NCBI GenBank assembly: GCA_026874595.1
Contig: CM049306.1
Location: 43,028,019-43,092,018 of the forward strand
Source of the DNA: Sipunculus nudus
Taxonomy: Eukaryota; Annelida; Sipuncula; Golfingiida; Sipunculidae
DNA length: 64,000 bases
Reading direction: 5' to 3'
Below are positions 27,060 through 37,640 of this stretch, piece by piece. Position numbers and translations under genes: made by a program. Below the pieces are notes generated by a model, which had not been told where the DNA came from, made no database searches, and saw only the letters and a list, made by a program, of their open reading frames with translations. Each line of letters begins with the position of its first letter. The stretch's first letter is position 1.

Positions 27060-27410
27060 TTCAGATAATGCTATCTGATTCAGTCCTCTCTGAGGTTCCC
27101 TTCAGACTGGAATAAGACGTCTTGTTCTGAAGATTTACTCTACAAAGACCATAATTAGCCCGGGGAAGAGGCAGTAATGGTATCATTTAATGATGGCTTC
27201 TGGCATCGTGTGCTCGGCCACTTTTTATAGTTTGCATCTGACTTGTGTTGATTACAAGTATTATGAGGATGAAATGAAGGCCGTTATACATTACATCTAC
27301 CGCTGCCACTTACAGCCTCTCCAGCCCTGCCTTACACTACGTCGTTAACATAAACAGTACTGTAACTGCTGAATTACTTGCTTAATCGATAGATAAAGGA
27401 CCAAAAGGAG
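27060..27410. other. Mixed-composition island, possible regulatory DNA
   Basis: About 350 bp of balanced composition with CpGs. It holds TAATTA (27152-27157), a homeodomain core, and ATCGATAGATAA near its end, containing an ATCGAT and a GATA-type core. These cores are common by chance. No coding sign. Confidence 0.28.
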
Positions 27411-27830
27411 AATCTACTGATGCTTTATCTTTTCCTTATATTCCCTTTGCAAAAAAACCCAACCTGAGATAAAATATGCACTGTAAAATGCCACACTTAT
27501 TGAATATTATTTTTCCCCCCATCTCCTAAGTGTTGAAATAATTCTCAATCCTGACCAATTTGGATTATTTTTGTTTTACTCTTCCCTTTCTTAAACCACA
27601 TCACATACTGACTAAAAAACTCAACTCTGTTGCTGGTTTGTATTATGACTATGAACTGATGCCAGAAAAGATGTTATGCCCCAGTAAAGACAGCAGCCAA
27701 CCAATAGCTGCTATCTGCTCAGTTATAGAGAATTGATATCATTTGCTTAAACAAGTGATATTAAAGTACTGCTATTTCAGTTAAAACATTATTCCTGAGT
27801 TATCATCACTTATACAATACATGCACCAAC
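27411..27830. other. AT-rich unique sequence, no feature seen
   Basis: Nothing could be supported. Confidence 0.5.
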
Positions 27831-27896
27831 CTTTGCATTGAGATCAAAGCAATTCTTTCCCTCTGCAGCATGGACGTAAAAGCCACAACTGGGGGT
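27831..27896 (-). other. Candidate 66-bp minus-strand exon (weak)
   Basis: On the minus strand, GATATCGGATTTTGCAG is a good acceptor before ACCCCCAG, and the segment ends at CAAAG before GTTGGT, a non-ideal donor. Its length is a multiple of three. One frame reads TPSCGFYVHAAEGKNCFDL; another, continuing the phase of 28281-28334, is also open, so the frame is undecided. The plus strand also carries an acceptor-like TTCTTTCCCTCTGCAG just before CATGGACG. No protein family was recognised. It could be a cassette exon, a lncRNA exon or chance. Confidence 0.15.
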
Positions 27897-28280
27897 CTGC
27901 AAAATCCGATATCACTGCTCTGGCCAAATAGAGGGGCCCCAGCACTGCGTTAGAGTGCCAGGGACTGGCCCAGTTCAATATACTAATCAATACTCTACAG
28001 TCCAGCTTTCAACTACTGCACTATTTATCACATAAAACACAAGAGACTTTCTGATCACTGCAGCTCCCACAACAATTTGAAGATAAGAGCATGGAATAAA
28101 AATTATTGTGCTTGCTTCATGCAAGCTGCTGTAAATGATGTAAAAAAGTCTCCCAAAGTGTCCAAAGACTGGCAAGAACCAGGACACAATAGATATAATT
28201 ACCCCCCTGTATTACCAATCAATAATAACGGTATGGAATCAGTAGGAAAGCTATGAGGCTACAACAGAATGGGAGCTTAC

Positions 28281-28334
28281 CTCCACGTCGCTGTCACAAT
28301 GCCCAGCACAATGTTACTCCAGAACGCAGAGTAA
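28281..28334 (-). other. Candidate 54-bp minus-strand exon (weak)
   Basis: On the minus strand, CACTACTTCACCCTAG precedes the segment and GTGGAG before GTAAGC follows it: a fair acceptor and a strong donor. One frame gives YSAFWSNIVLGIVTATW, hydrophobic and protein-like, but 17 residues are too few to judge. If real, it would lie upstream of 27831-27896 in the same transcript. No family recognised. Confidence 0.18.
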
Positions 28335-28589
28335 CTAGGGTGAAGTAGTGTTCAATGCAACCTTGGCCACAGCTTGGCTTAGCATCAATATGTCCACTGC
28401 TAACAGCAAGCAGCCACTTTCCATATACCCAAGCACTAGCACCAACTGGTCAATACTCGGGAAGCAAAATTTGGTTGAATGCATGAATAATTAATGAGTT
28501 GGCCTTTATTGATTACCACAACACCAAAGCTAAACACATCAACCAAGACATACAATTTAGCAACTATCCTTTAGTTTACACACTAAATA

Positions 28590-28760
28590 AGTTTGGGGAA
28601 CCGTCAGAGAGGAGCTAGCGGAAGATCTGTGAGACGCTCCACAGTTTTAGCGCCGGTCGTTGCGGTACCATTTTGAGGATGGCAAGCTGTTCGCCTTTCA
28701 CTCATAGATCACTATCCAATGCTGCTTCATATATCATTTTGTGACGAGTAGGGCATTCAG
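28590..28760. other. CpG-containing island, possible conserved noncoding DNA
   Basis: Includes TTTTAGCGCCGGTCGTTGCG (28645-28664), unusual in this AT-rich window. No open frame of note. Could be regulatory DNA or the 5' end of an unrecognised transcript. Confidence 0.25.
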
Positions 28761-29975
28761 CAAGAAATTCAAGTGTTCTTCAAGACAGCAGATGGTTTAA
28801 GCATATTTAAACAAAGAATACGTAATTATCTTTCGATGAAGTGCTTCTGACAACCCATACTGTTTTAACATTTTTCTATTTGCTTGCAGGCACCAAATAT
28901 CTCCTGCTTGATGGATATGGGTGGCTTTTTACCGCAAACAACAGAAAGAGACTGGGAAGTCTGACACATTTTCATCTAAGCTGCGATGCCGAGTTGAGCA
29001 ATTTATTCCACATGGATTATTGGCTTTCCTGTTTTGAGCTTGAATGGATGAAGTTTTTCACTGAAACAATGACATAAGGGCCGTACCGATAAAACATGAA
29101 TGCATCTTCCTTTTTTTCTATGCTGTGTCCTTATTCTTCCAGAAGTGATTAAACTGGCTCTTTATTAGTTTCTGACTAAAATACAACAAGTCAAGTGAGG
29201 TAGTGAGCTAACAAAATACGCTGCCCCATTGAAAATGCCAGTAATCAAAGGGTATAGAGGGCAGTTTTTTGTCCTGTGGAACAAATGTGGTTTATTCACA
29301 ATGGCTGCCATGACCTTTCATATGATTTAATAAACAAACACAGATGGCAAAAAAAATTGATCATCGAGAATACCAGGTGGAAGCGAGCTCATCTGGACAT
29401 GGAAGCAAGTATTTGGTATTTGTTATAGAAGTTATATATATTGGCTATGCGTTCCTGCCATAAAAACACATAGATTGTGATTGCATGGCAATAGATATTG
29501 ACAAAGCAGCCGCAACATGTGTATATGCATATGATCACAAGTACATGTACAACCTACGTATGACTTGTTTGTCTGACATGTATAAAATACTGACTATTAT
29601 GCATTGTTTTTATAGCCAAGAGAACAAATAATTTTTATACTGTTAATATGATTAAATTATTTATTATATTAGATTTATTATAAAATATTGTGCCTCATGA
29701 GATGGAGTGAAACAAGATTAGCAGGTTTACATCCCTGGTATTTAACTAAAATCCTCAGTCCACATTTTCTTTTTACTTCTTCATATACGGTCTATATACA
29801 CGGGCTGTGCCAAGTTTTATCATTATCATAATCATAACCATTTAACATAACCATATCTTTAATAGGGTGTATTCACATGTGAAACAGTTAACTTATCAAG
29901 AGATTTCTTTAATTTAATGATGCACTATAAACTCCAGCCCAAAAATTCTCAATGCATGAAAAGACCAATATATAG
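28761..29975. other. AT-rich unique sequence
   Basis: An acceptor-like TTCTATTTGCTTGCAG at about 28875-28890 (+) opens into a frame running to a stop at 29077. It has no recognised content and no following donor or poly(A) signal. Nothing else could be supported. Confidence 0.4.
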
Positions 29976-30190
29976 CTCTGGACAGTTGAGTGGAAAAACA
30001 TGCAGCTCTTTCCACTTGAGACCCAAGTTTGATCCCCAGCCTGGCTGTAAGAGTGGGATGTAGCGGTCCAAGGTTGGTGGTTTTCTCTGTGTTCTCTGGA
30101 TTCCTCCACCTAAAGAGACTACCCAATGTATTTTTTTCAGTTGCATGTCGCCACCGCCGCATAGGTATCTGGAGAACTCCTATGTAATCA
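29976..30190 (+). mobile_element. tRNA-derived SINE family A, copy 1
   Basis: The head has an A-box-like ACAGTTGAGTGG (29982-29993) and a B-box-like AAGTTTGATCCCC (30025-30037), spaced as in an internal polymerase III promoter. The body carries GGTTTTCTCTGTGTTCTC and TTCCTCCACC (30076-30110). The same order occurs at 63850-64000 (+) and 56196-56385 (-). Non-coding; three overlapping minus-strand frames here are by-products. Confidence 0.75.
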
Positions 30191-30219
30191 CTAATAAGAA
30201 TTTTAAAAAATTTAATACT

Positions 30220-30340
30220 TATCCTCTTATGTCCTGCATATCTACCTTCTTCATTATGATTTCAGCAAAATGGACGTTTCAGACCTGCACGTTTCGGAGT
30301 AGGACATTTTAAAACTAGGATGTATCAGTCAGGATATTTT
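30220..30340 (+). repeat. Dispersed repeat, copy 1 of a pair
   Basis: About 100 bp (TCCTGCATATCTACCTT onward, including TTTCAGCAAAATGGACRTTT and AGGACATTTTAAAACTAG) recur at 32220-32335 in the same orientation. It marks the start of the dense repeat complex. Confidence 0.75.
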
Positions 30341-30499
30341 GGATATGTTCTTTTTGCCAGGGAAGATTATTGGGACAGATAAACGGACAGTTTGGCAGCA
30401 TGGTTTCATACATTCAACATTTTTAAATGTTTTTAGCTTTTCCCTATAAAATCTAAGAAAATGCACTTAGCCAAGAAATAAGCAAAACCCAATAGAATA

Positions 30500-30640
30500 A
30501 GAAGACTAATTTTTTGCAAAAAATTTGGTGATGCTAGCTCCTGCCCTTTTTGAGATAGCTATGATGCACAAAGGATGACAGACATCGGGCGAAGCAATAC
30601 CATCCCATAAGCTCACAGATTTGCTAAAAATGCAAATTAA
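30500..30640 (+). repeat. Dispersed repeat, homologous to 36470-36660
   Basis: Shares TTTGCAAAAAATTTGGTGAT or its close variant, then GCTAGCTCCTG and TTTTTGAGATA, with 36500-36560. It ends in CATAAGCTCACAG and TAAAAA-like text, a decayed form of the terminal signature seen elsewhere. Confidence 0.6.
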
Positions 30641-31170
30641 AGTTTTTTTCAAACAGTTGAAAGATATAGTTCCACTAGTTCTAATCTGGGCATTCTGCAT
30701 CTAGATGATATGTCTAGACGTCTTGACGATGTGTCTAGACATCTAGACACATTGTCTAGACACCAGACTGAGCCAGGTCAGTTGCCATGGTGATGTCGGG
30801 ACCCCACCTGTTTGTACTGAGTGACCTCTTGACTTGGGTGCTGAAAACTCAGCATGTTGTCAAATCTGTTTTCAAATACAGAAAGCCTTTTTCAATTGGC
30901 TACAATGCTTTTTTAAAACTGTATTTACCCAATCTATTCTTATAAAACTGGCAGAACCCTACCATAGAATAATTCTTGTAAAGTTTAAACCAGCTTAACA
31001 GTTTCATCATAAAACAGTGTATAAGCTAAAAGAGTCTTAAATTACATTTTTGCTTGTAAAAAACATCAATACCTCAATTTCAGATTTGACCTATGTGACA
31101 AACATTAGCATAAAATTTGATGATGATAGGTGCAGCCGTTTCTGAGATTTTAATTTTAGTGTTTTTTTTT
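30640..31170 (+). repeat. Recent duplication, copy 1
   Basis: Matches 33945-34495. From 30776 to about 31012 the two copies appear identical or nearly so over more than 230 bp (for example GTTGCCATGGTGATGTCGGG). Divergence rises toward both edges. At 31070/31071 copy 1 lacks the 18 bases that carry GGTGGCGCCACC in copy 2. Confidence 0.9.
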
Positions 31171-31287
31171 TGGAAGATGACAAAAGTTCAACCTCCTGTA
31201 ACCAAACTGGAACTCCTGTTCCGAACTGGAACCATTCAAAAAAACTTGAGAGAGATTGTTCCAGGGATCATTTCTGTGAAATATTAG

Positions 31288-32020
31288 ATAGCACAGAATG
31301 TGAGAGCATCATTAACAACAAGCTTCTGTTGTATAAAATTGAAGAATATCATAGTACAGTAAATTGTAGAGAGACAGAGTTTTGAACATGTTGGAATCAA
31401 CAGGATTCTTCCCTAATGGTGGGTGAGCCATATGTGAAAGATGGGAAGATATTGTATGAAAACTTTGCTTGAAATGCATCCACATACTTTTTTAAAGAAA
31501 CGGGTCCTGTGAATTTGACCTTTTTGATATTTTTGTTTCCTGAAGTATGAAGATTTTTAATATCAGTGACTCAGGTGCTAGATTCCTGTGATGCATAACA
31601 AGTTCAGTAAGAGCTCACTTAAACCTGTTGGTCTGCCTGGTTAGGAGTTTTTAACCCTGTTCAACAAATATAGTTGAACATGGCACTCAATTGTTGTCAC
31701 ACAACTTGATCTGTGGCAATTAATGTCTTCGGCCTCTGTGGGATTTCCATAGATTTTCTATGATATTATTAAAATTTGTTAAAAAGCACAGAATGTGCGA
31801 GCACCACTAACGACAAGCTTCTGTTGTATCAAATACAGAATATCATAGTGCTGTAAATGGTAGAGTTTCACAGAGTTTTGAATATGTTGAAATCAACAGG
31901 ACTCTTCCCTAATGGTAGATGAGCCATATGTGAAAGATATGGGAAGATATGGGATGAAAACTTTGCTTGAAATGCATCCACATACTTTTAAGGTAGTGGG
32001 GTCAAGTGAATTTGACCTTT
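31288..32020 (+). repeat. Tandem duplication with a period of about 496 bp
   Basis: GCACAGAATGTG, CAAGCTTCTGTTGTAT, TCTTCCCTAATGGT and GAAATGCATCCACATACTTT recur in order at 31288-31500 and 31784-31990. A third, more distant relative lies near 36715-36790. Open frames here are short and differ between copies. Confidence 0.75.
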
Positions 32021-32219
32021 AACCTTGTGATCTCAAAATTTAAAGTGGTCTTCCCCTATTGGTATGTGAGCGTTATTTGAGAGATGAAAGGTTTTGGTCA
32101 AATAGTTAGCCTTTATACATGTCAACAAGCTTAATTTTTAACACGGCCTACAGGCCTAATGGGAACCTGTGCAAAGTTTGGGAGTATGAATGGAGGTTTA
32201 TTTTTTAAATTTAATATTG

Positions 32220-32335
32220 ATCCTTTTAAGTCCTGCATATCTACCTTAGTCATTATGATTTCAGCAAAATGGACATTTCGGACCTGCAAGTTTCAGACTA
32301 GGACATTTTAAAACTAGAATATGGGTAGTGGGCAA
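32220..32335 (+). repeat. Dispersed repeat, copy 2 of a pair
   Basis: Partner of 30220-30340 in the same orientation. It runs straight into text leading to the 278-bp array. Confidence 0.75.
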
Positions 32336-32435
32336 GCGACTATGTGTATCCGCAGAAATCAGAGTGGGACAGGTGAAATAAGGCATGGATTAAGTGGCAA
32401 GGGGAATAGAGTGAGGTGTGTTGCATATTAGCATG

Positions 32436-33824
32436 GATGTCTGCAGCGTAAACGTGAATGTAGGTGGTGCCACCTGTCATAAAATCGAGAAAATTGTCCA
32501 AGATGTAAAAACCTGCAAAATTTCAGGTGGATTAGTCAAACCACTGCTGAGATATGAGTGATTTTATCCCAAGGCAGATGAACAGATGGACGGTGTTCAT
32601 AAGTGGTTGCAGGTGGCGCCACCAGTTTTGCTTATGATGAAGAGCTATGAGAGATCTATACACAAGCAAAAGTTTGGCCCAATCGGTCAAACAGTTCCCG
32701 AGATATGAGCTTGGATGTCTGCAGAGTAAACGTGAATGTAGGTGGCGCCACCTGTCATAAATCGAGAAACCTGTCCAGGATGTATAAACCTGCAAAATTT
32801 CAGGTGGATAAGTCAAACCACTGCTGAGATATGTGTGATTTTATCCCAAGGCAGATGAACAGATGGACACTGTGCATAAGTGGTTGCAGGTGGCGTCCTC
32901 AGTTTTGCCTATGATGAAGAGCTATGTGAGATCTATACACATGCAAAATCTTGGCCCAATCGGTCAAACAGTTTCTGAGATATGAGCTTGGATGTCTGCA
33001 GAGTAAACCTGAATGAAAGTGACGCGACCTGTCATAAAATCGAGAAAGCTTTCCAGGATGTATAAACCTGCAAAATTTCAGGTGGTTAAGTCAAACCACT
33101 GCTGAGATATGAGTGATTTTATGCCAAGGCAGATGAACAGATGGGTGCTGTGTATTAATGGTTGCAGGTGGCGCCACCAGTTTTGCCTATGATGAAGAGC
33201 TATGTGAGATCTATACACATGCAAAATTTTGGCCCAATTGGTCAAACGGTTCCTGAGATATGAGCTTGGATGTCTGCAGAGTAAACGTGAATGTAGGTGG
33301 GGCCACCTGTCATAAAATCGAGAAAGCTGTCCAGGATGTATAAACCTGCAAAATTTCAGGTGGATAAGTCAAATCACTGCTGAGATATGTGTGATTTTAT
33401 TCCAAGACAGATGAACAGATGAACGCTGTGCATAAGTGGTTGCAGGTGGCACCACCAGTTTTGCCTATAATGAAGAGCTAAGTGAGATCTATACACATGC
33501 GAAATTTTGGCCCAATCGGTCAAACGGTTCCTGAGATATGAGCTTGGATGTCTGCAGAGTGAACATAAATGTAGGTGGCACCACCTGTCATAAATCGAGA
33601 AAGCTGTCGAGGATGTATTAACCTGCAAAATTTCAGGTGGATAAGTCAAACCACTGCTGAGATATGAGTGATATTATCCCAAGGCAGATGAACAGATGGA
33701 CGCTGTGCAAAAATGGTTGCAGGTGGCACCACCATGTTTAGTGTATGTTATAAAGCTATCAAAGGGCTACATTTGTGCAAAATTTTTAGCCTGATCGGTC
33801 AAATGGTTCCCGAGATATGTTGGT
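32436..33824 (+). repeat. Five-unit 278-bp tandem array with paired palindromes
   Basis: GATGTCTGCAG marks unit starts at 32436, 32714, 32991, 33269 and 33547, a period of 277-278. Each unit is two related halves of about 139 bp. Each half carries GGTGGCGCCACC or a variant, then CCTGCAAAATTTCAGG or ATGCAAAATTTTGGCC, then GTCAAAC and CTGAGATATGAG. The array is thus a dimer-based higher-order repeat. Minus-strand frames of 90-odd codons (32532-32816, 33374-33649) follow the repeat and are not genes. Confidence 0.92.
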
Positions 33825-33944
33825 TTATGTGTGGAAACAGATGCACAAATTAATGCTGGGCAGTGAGGAAAGGTCAGATGTCAACCAAAAATGAGGGCGC
33901 AGCAGTTCACATGTGACCTGTTGATAAACCCGGTTCGCTTAAAA

Positions 33945-34640
33945 TGGAAACCAAGTTTTTTCAAACAGTTGAAAGAGATAGTTCCAATAATCTGGAAATT
34001 CTGCATCTAAACATTGTGTCTAGACGTCTAGACGCTGTGTCTAGACGTCTAGACACATTGTCTAGACACCCCCCCCCCACCCAGGTCAGTTGCCATGGTG
34101 ATGTCGGGACCCCACCTGTTTGTACTGAGTGACCTCTTGACTTGGGTGCTGAAAACTCAGCATGTTGTCAAATCTGTTTTCAAATACAGAAAGCCTTTTT
34201 CAATTGGCTACAATGCTTTTTTAAAACTGTATTTACCCAATCTATTCTTATAAAACTGGCAGAACCCTACCATAGAATAATTCTTGTAAAGTTTAAACCA
34301 GCTTAACAGTTTCATCATAAATCAGTGTATAAGCTAGAAGAGTTTAAAATTATATTTTCGCTTGTAAAAAATACATCAATGTAGGTGGCGCCACCAATAC
34401 CTCAAAATCAGATATGACATATGTGACAAACATTGGTATAAAATTTGGTGATTATAGATCTAGCCGTTTCTGAGATTTTAATTTTAGTGTGTTTTTTTGG
34501 ACATATGACTAAGTTCAACCTCCTGTTACTAAGCCAAAAATCTCCGAACTGGAACCATTCGAACAAACTTGACAGAAATTGTTCCAGGGATCATTTCTGT
34601 GAAATATTGGAAAATTTGGCTGGACAGTTTCAGAGAAGAA
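33945..34640 (+). repeat. Recent duplication, copy 2
   Basis: Partner of 30640-31170. Begins with two perfect 16-bp palindromes GTCTAGACGTCTAGAC (34018-34033 and 34039-34054), which copy 1 shows in mutated form, then a C run (34068-34078) absent from copy 1. At 34381-34398 it has 18 extra bases including GGTGGCGCCACC. Confidence 0.9.
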
Positions 34641-34739
34641 GATTTTTAAAGCCTTTTTAAGCTTTTTCCCTATAAAATCTAAGACTAGATGTGTCGGAAC
34701 AACACAAATGCCCCCCCTGGGGCAAATTAGAAACATTTG

Positions 34740-35080
34740 TTAAATTTTGTAAAATTTTTTAATTTCAAGAGGTGTCCTATGGTCAAAAGTAGATCAACAT
34801 GGGCAAAATGCAAATTCGATTCAAGCAACACACCAAGAATCAGGCCATTATCTGCAGGCATTGTGAAAAAAGTCCATAGATGTGCATTTTACATAAAAAT
34901 TTCTGTCTTTCATGAAATTTTCTATGTTCAGGATCTGTCATATGGTCAAAAATAGGAGCCGTAAAACAGTCAAAAGTAGGTAAACTGGAGAGAAACGCGA
35001 ACTCGATCTGTAAGTGGTTAATATGCGCCCACAGACCAAACATTAGGCCAGTATCTGTAAGCATTGCATTGCGAAACTAG
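34740..35080 (+). repeat. Diverged relatives of the 180-bp satellite
   Basis: Text such as AATCAGGCCATTATCTGCAG, TTTCATGAAATTTTCTATG and GGTCAAAAGTAG-like blocks aligns with the units at 35451-36350 but with more change and irregular spacing. Confidence 0.7.
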
Positions 35081-35445
35081 AATATTAGCAAAAGTTGATA
35101 ATCAGTTATAAAGTTAAATTGGAGAGGTATGTACCATGTTTCATAACAATCCACCAAATGGTTCCTGAGATATAAGCTTCTGAGTGTTTTTGTATAATCA
35201 GCTCTAAAACAGAGAAAAATAGGTCAAGGTCACCCATCTTCCAACTTGACCAAGATTTTGTTGATATACATCTTCACCGATGAAATAAAATTCCAATGGT
35301 GAATCCGTTTGAGATATCCCGCTTACAAGGTAAAAGTTAACAGACGCAGGACGGACAGACTCCGGACGGACAGACAGAAGGACGGACAGACGGACAGCTT
35401 GGGTGACAACGATAGCTCATGAGCCTATGAGCTGAGGGCTAAAAA
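35081..35445 (+). repeat. Repeat 3' end: GGACGGACAG tract, hairpin, TAAAAA
   Basis: Contains AGGTCAAGGTCAC (35222), a GGACGGACAGAC-rich stretch (35345-35395) and, at 35411-35445, AGCTCAT paired with ATGAGCT, closed by GGGCTAAAAA. It interrupts the satellite family between its diverged and regular parts, so it is probably an inserted element or the end of one. Confidence 0.65.
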
Positions 35446-35450
35446 CAGCT

Positions 35451-36350
35451 GTACATGTACATTTGTCATGAAAATTTCTATTTTTCATGAAATTTTCTAT
35501 GTTTAGGAGCCGTAAAACAATCAAAAGTAGGTCAACTGGGAAGAAACGCAAACTTGATCTGTAACTGGTCAATATCTGCCCACACACCAAAAATCAGGCC
35601 AATATCTGCAGGCATTGCGAAAAAAAAGTCTGTACATGTGTATTTGTCATGAAAGTTTATATTTTTCATGAAATTTTCTATGTTCAGGAGACGTAAAGTG
35701 GTCAAAAGTAGGTCAACTTGGACAAAACTTGAACTTGATCTGTAACTGGTCATTATCTGCCAACACACCAAAAATCAGGCCAATATCTGCAGGCACTGCG
35801 AAAAAAAGTCCATACATGTGTATTTGTCATGAAAATTTCTATTTTTCATGAAATTTTCTAAGTTTAGGTGCCGTAAAACGGTCAAAAGTAGGTCAACTGC
35901 GACAAAACGCGAACTCGATCTGTAACTTGTCATTATCTGCCGACACACAAAAAATCAGGCCAATATCTGCAGGCATTGCGAAAAAAAGTCCGTACATGTG
36001 TTTTTGTCATGAAAATTTCTATTTTTCATGAAATTTTCTAAGTTTAGGAGCCGTAAAATGGTCAAAAGTAGGTCAACTGCCACGAAACAAAAACTGGATC
36101 TGTAACTGGTCATTATCTGCCCACACACCAAAAATCAGGCCAATATCTGCAGGCATTGCGAAAAAAAGTCCGTACATGTGTATTTGTCATGAAAATTTCT
36201 ATTTTTCATGAAATTTTCTAAGTTTAGGAGCCGTAAACAGTCAAAAGTAGGTCAACTGTGACAAAACGCGAACTCAATCTGTAACTGGTCATTATCTGCC
36301 AACACACCAAAAATCAGGCCAATATCTGCAGGCACTGCAAAAAAAAAGTC
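35451..36350 (+). repeat. 180-bp satellite, five units
   Basis: GTACATG (ATACATG in the third) marks starts at about 35451, 35632, 35812, 35992 and 36172, a period of 180-181, with a sixth start cut short at 36352. Each unit has TTTGTCATGAAA, TTTTTCATGAAATTTTCTA, GGTCAAAAGTAGGTCAACT, TCTGTAACTGGTCATTATC and AATCAGGCCAATATCTGCAG. No palindromic GGTGGCGCCACC is present, unlike the 278-bp array. Confidence 0.92.
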
Positions 36351-36455
36351 CGTACAACTGTTTGATTTCGGAATGAAGGAAGGACGGAAGGACAAAATGA
36401 CGGACATGGGTAAAACTATATGCCCCGGCCACTTTGTGGCGGGGGCATAAAAATG
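36351..36455 (+). repeat. Satellite-bearing element 3' end with strong hairpin
   Basis: GAAGGACGGAAGGAC leads to ATGCCCCGGCCAC paired with GTGGCGGGGGCAT (36420-36448), 12 of 13 positions complementary, then AAAAA. This is the same order (GGAC-rich tract, hairpin, A run) as the ends of copies A-C, with an unrelated stem sequence. Confidence 0.8.
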
Positions 36456-37180
36456 CAGTTAGAAAAAAAAATAAACAAAATCCAATAGAGTTTTTCAGAT
36501 GACTGATTATTTGTAAAAAATTTGGTGATGCTAGCTCCTGTCATTTTTGAGATATTTATGGTTAACGTACAGACAACGTACAACGTACGACGCACCACGC
36601 ACGACACACAACGTACGACAGACGCCGCCGCACCATCTCATAAGCTCACAGGTTCACTAAAAAGTGGGTCCAGTGACCTTGACCTTTGATCTTGTGACCT
36701 TAAAGTCAAAAGAGGTCTTCCCTAATGGTAGGTGAGCAATATGTGAATGATGAAAGACTTAGGACGAAAGTTTGCTTTTAATTCCATCCATAATTCTTGA
36801 GGTGAGTCCTTTGACCTTGACCTTTGACCTAAAAAAAACAACAGAGGGGTTCCCCTTATTGGTAGCTTAGCAATGTGAAACTTGGAAGACTTGGAATGAA
36901 AAGATTGGCTAACAACTGATATATTCCAGTGAAATACATGCACATTGCAGACAATGAAGGGTACAGAGGCAAGTGAGGATTGAGGTAACTCTATATAATA
37001 CTTTTCTATATTTATTTCCAACTATCATAGCAACTTAATTGTATGAAATCATCCCATATGCAGACAATGGAAGGCTATAGAAGCATGTGAGGGGTAACTC
37101 TATGCAATACTTTCCTGCATTTATTTCCAACTATCCTAGAAACCTGCAGGAAATCACAGCATATCACTTGAATGAAAATG
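36456..37180 (+). repeat. Mixed dispersed repeats with TGACCT arrays
   Basis: 36470-36660 matches 30500-30640 and ends in a tract of ACGTACGAC-like repeats and CATAAGCTCACAGG. Then TGACCTTGACCTTTGATCT (36674-36692) and TGACCTTGACCTTTGACCT (36812-36830) give tandem nuclear-receptor half-sites. At 36915-37140 a short repeat (GCAGACAATG, TTTATTTCCAACTATC) appears twice. No gene. Confidence 0.6.
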
Positions 37181-37640
37181 ACAGCAAAACATTACGCCAC
37201 ATGAGGCCTGCTTACAGCTACAATGAGCGACCTTTCATCTGAAAGGGAAGACACTGACATATGTATCAACAGCTGTGTGGTTTGATGGATACATTTCCTG
37301 GACCATCAGCCACTTATCGAACGACGAACGACGTCTATCAGGTGGCACATTTCCTATAGGGCTTCCAGTAATTAACGGAGATGAGAAATAACAAGTTCAT
37401 CTGTGAAAGATGCTGCGAAACTCGGTTCTGCATTAGAAACCTTCAGAGTTTTTTCATTTTACCCAGTGCCATTAGTGGGGGAAAAGAACTAAAAAGAAAA
37501 TGTCAGATTAATTAAAAGGGATGATTATCTGCCTGTTAACATGCTTCCATTAAGAGAGTGAAATGAATTATTGTGTAACCGCTACTGTGATGTGAAGTGC
37601 CGTTCCAATATCCAAATCACATCCAGCATCCCCAAAAAGG
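37181..37640. other. Mixed-composition island, possible regulatory DNA
   Basis: About 460 bp of non-repetitive, CpG-containing sequence sits between repeat blocks. It contains CGAACGACGAACGACGTC (37318) and homeodomain-type cores TAATTA at 37379-37384 and TTAATTAA at 37508-37515. No splice-bounded open frame. Its survival in a repeat-dense region is a weak hint of constraint. Confidence 0.3.

Noticed and set aside
32532-33649. Related minus-strand frames of about 90 codons as a gene family
   Set aside because: They recur because they lie in the 278-bp array, and they are broken in several other units of the same array.
32436-36350. A CRISPR-like array
   Set aside because: The repeats are long contiguous units of 180 and 278 bp without short conserved repeats separated by unique spacers, and the genome is eukaryotic.
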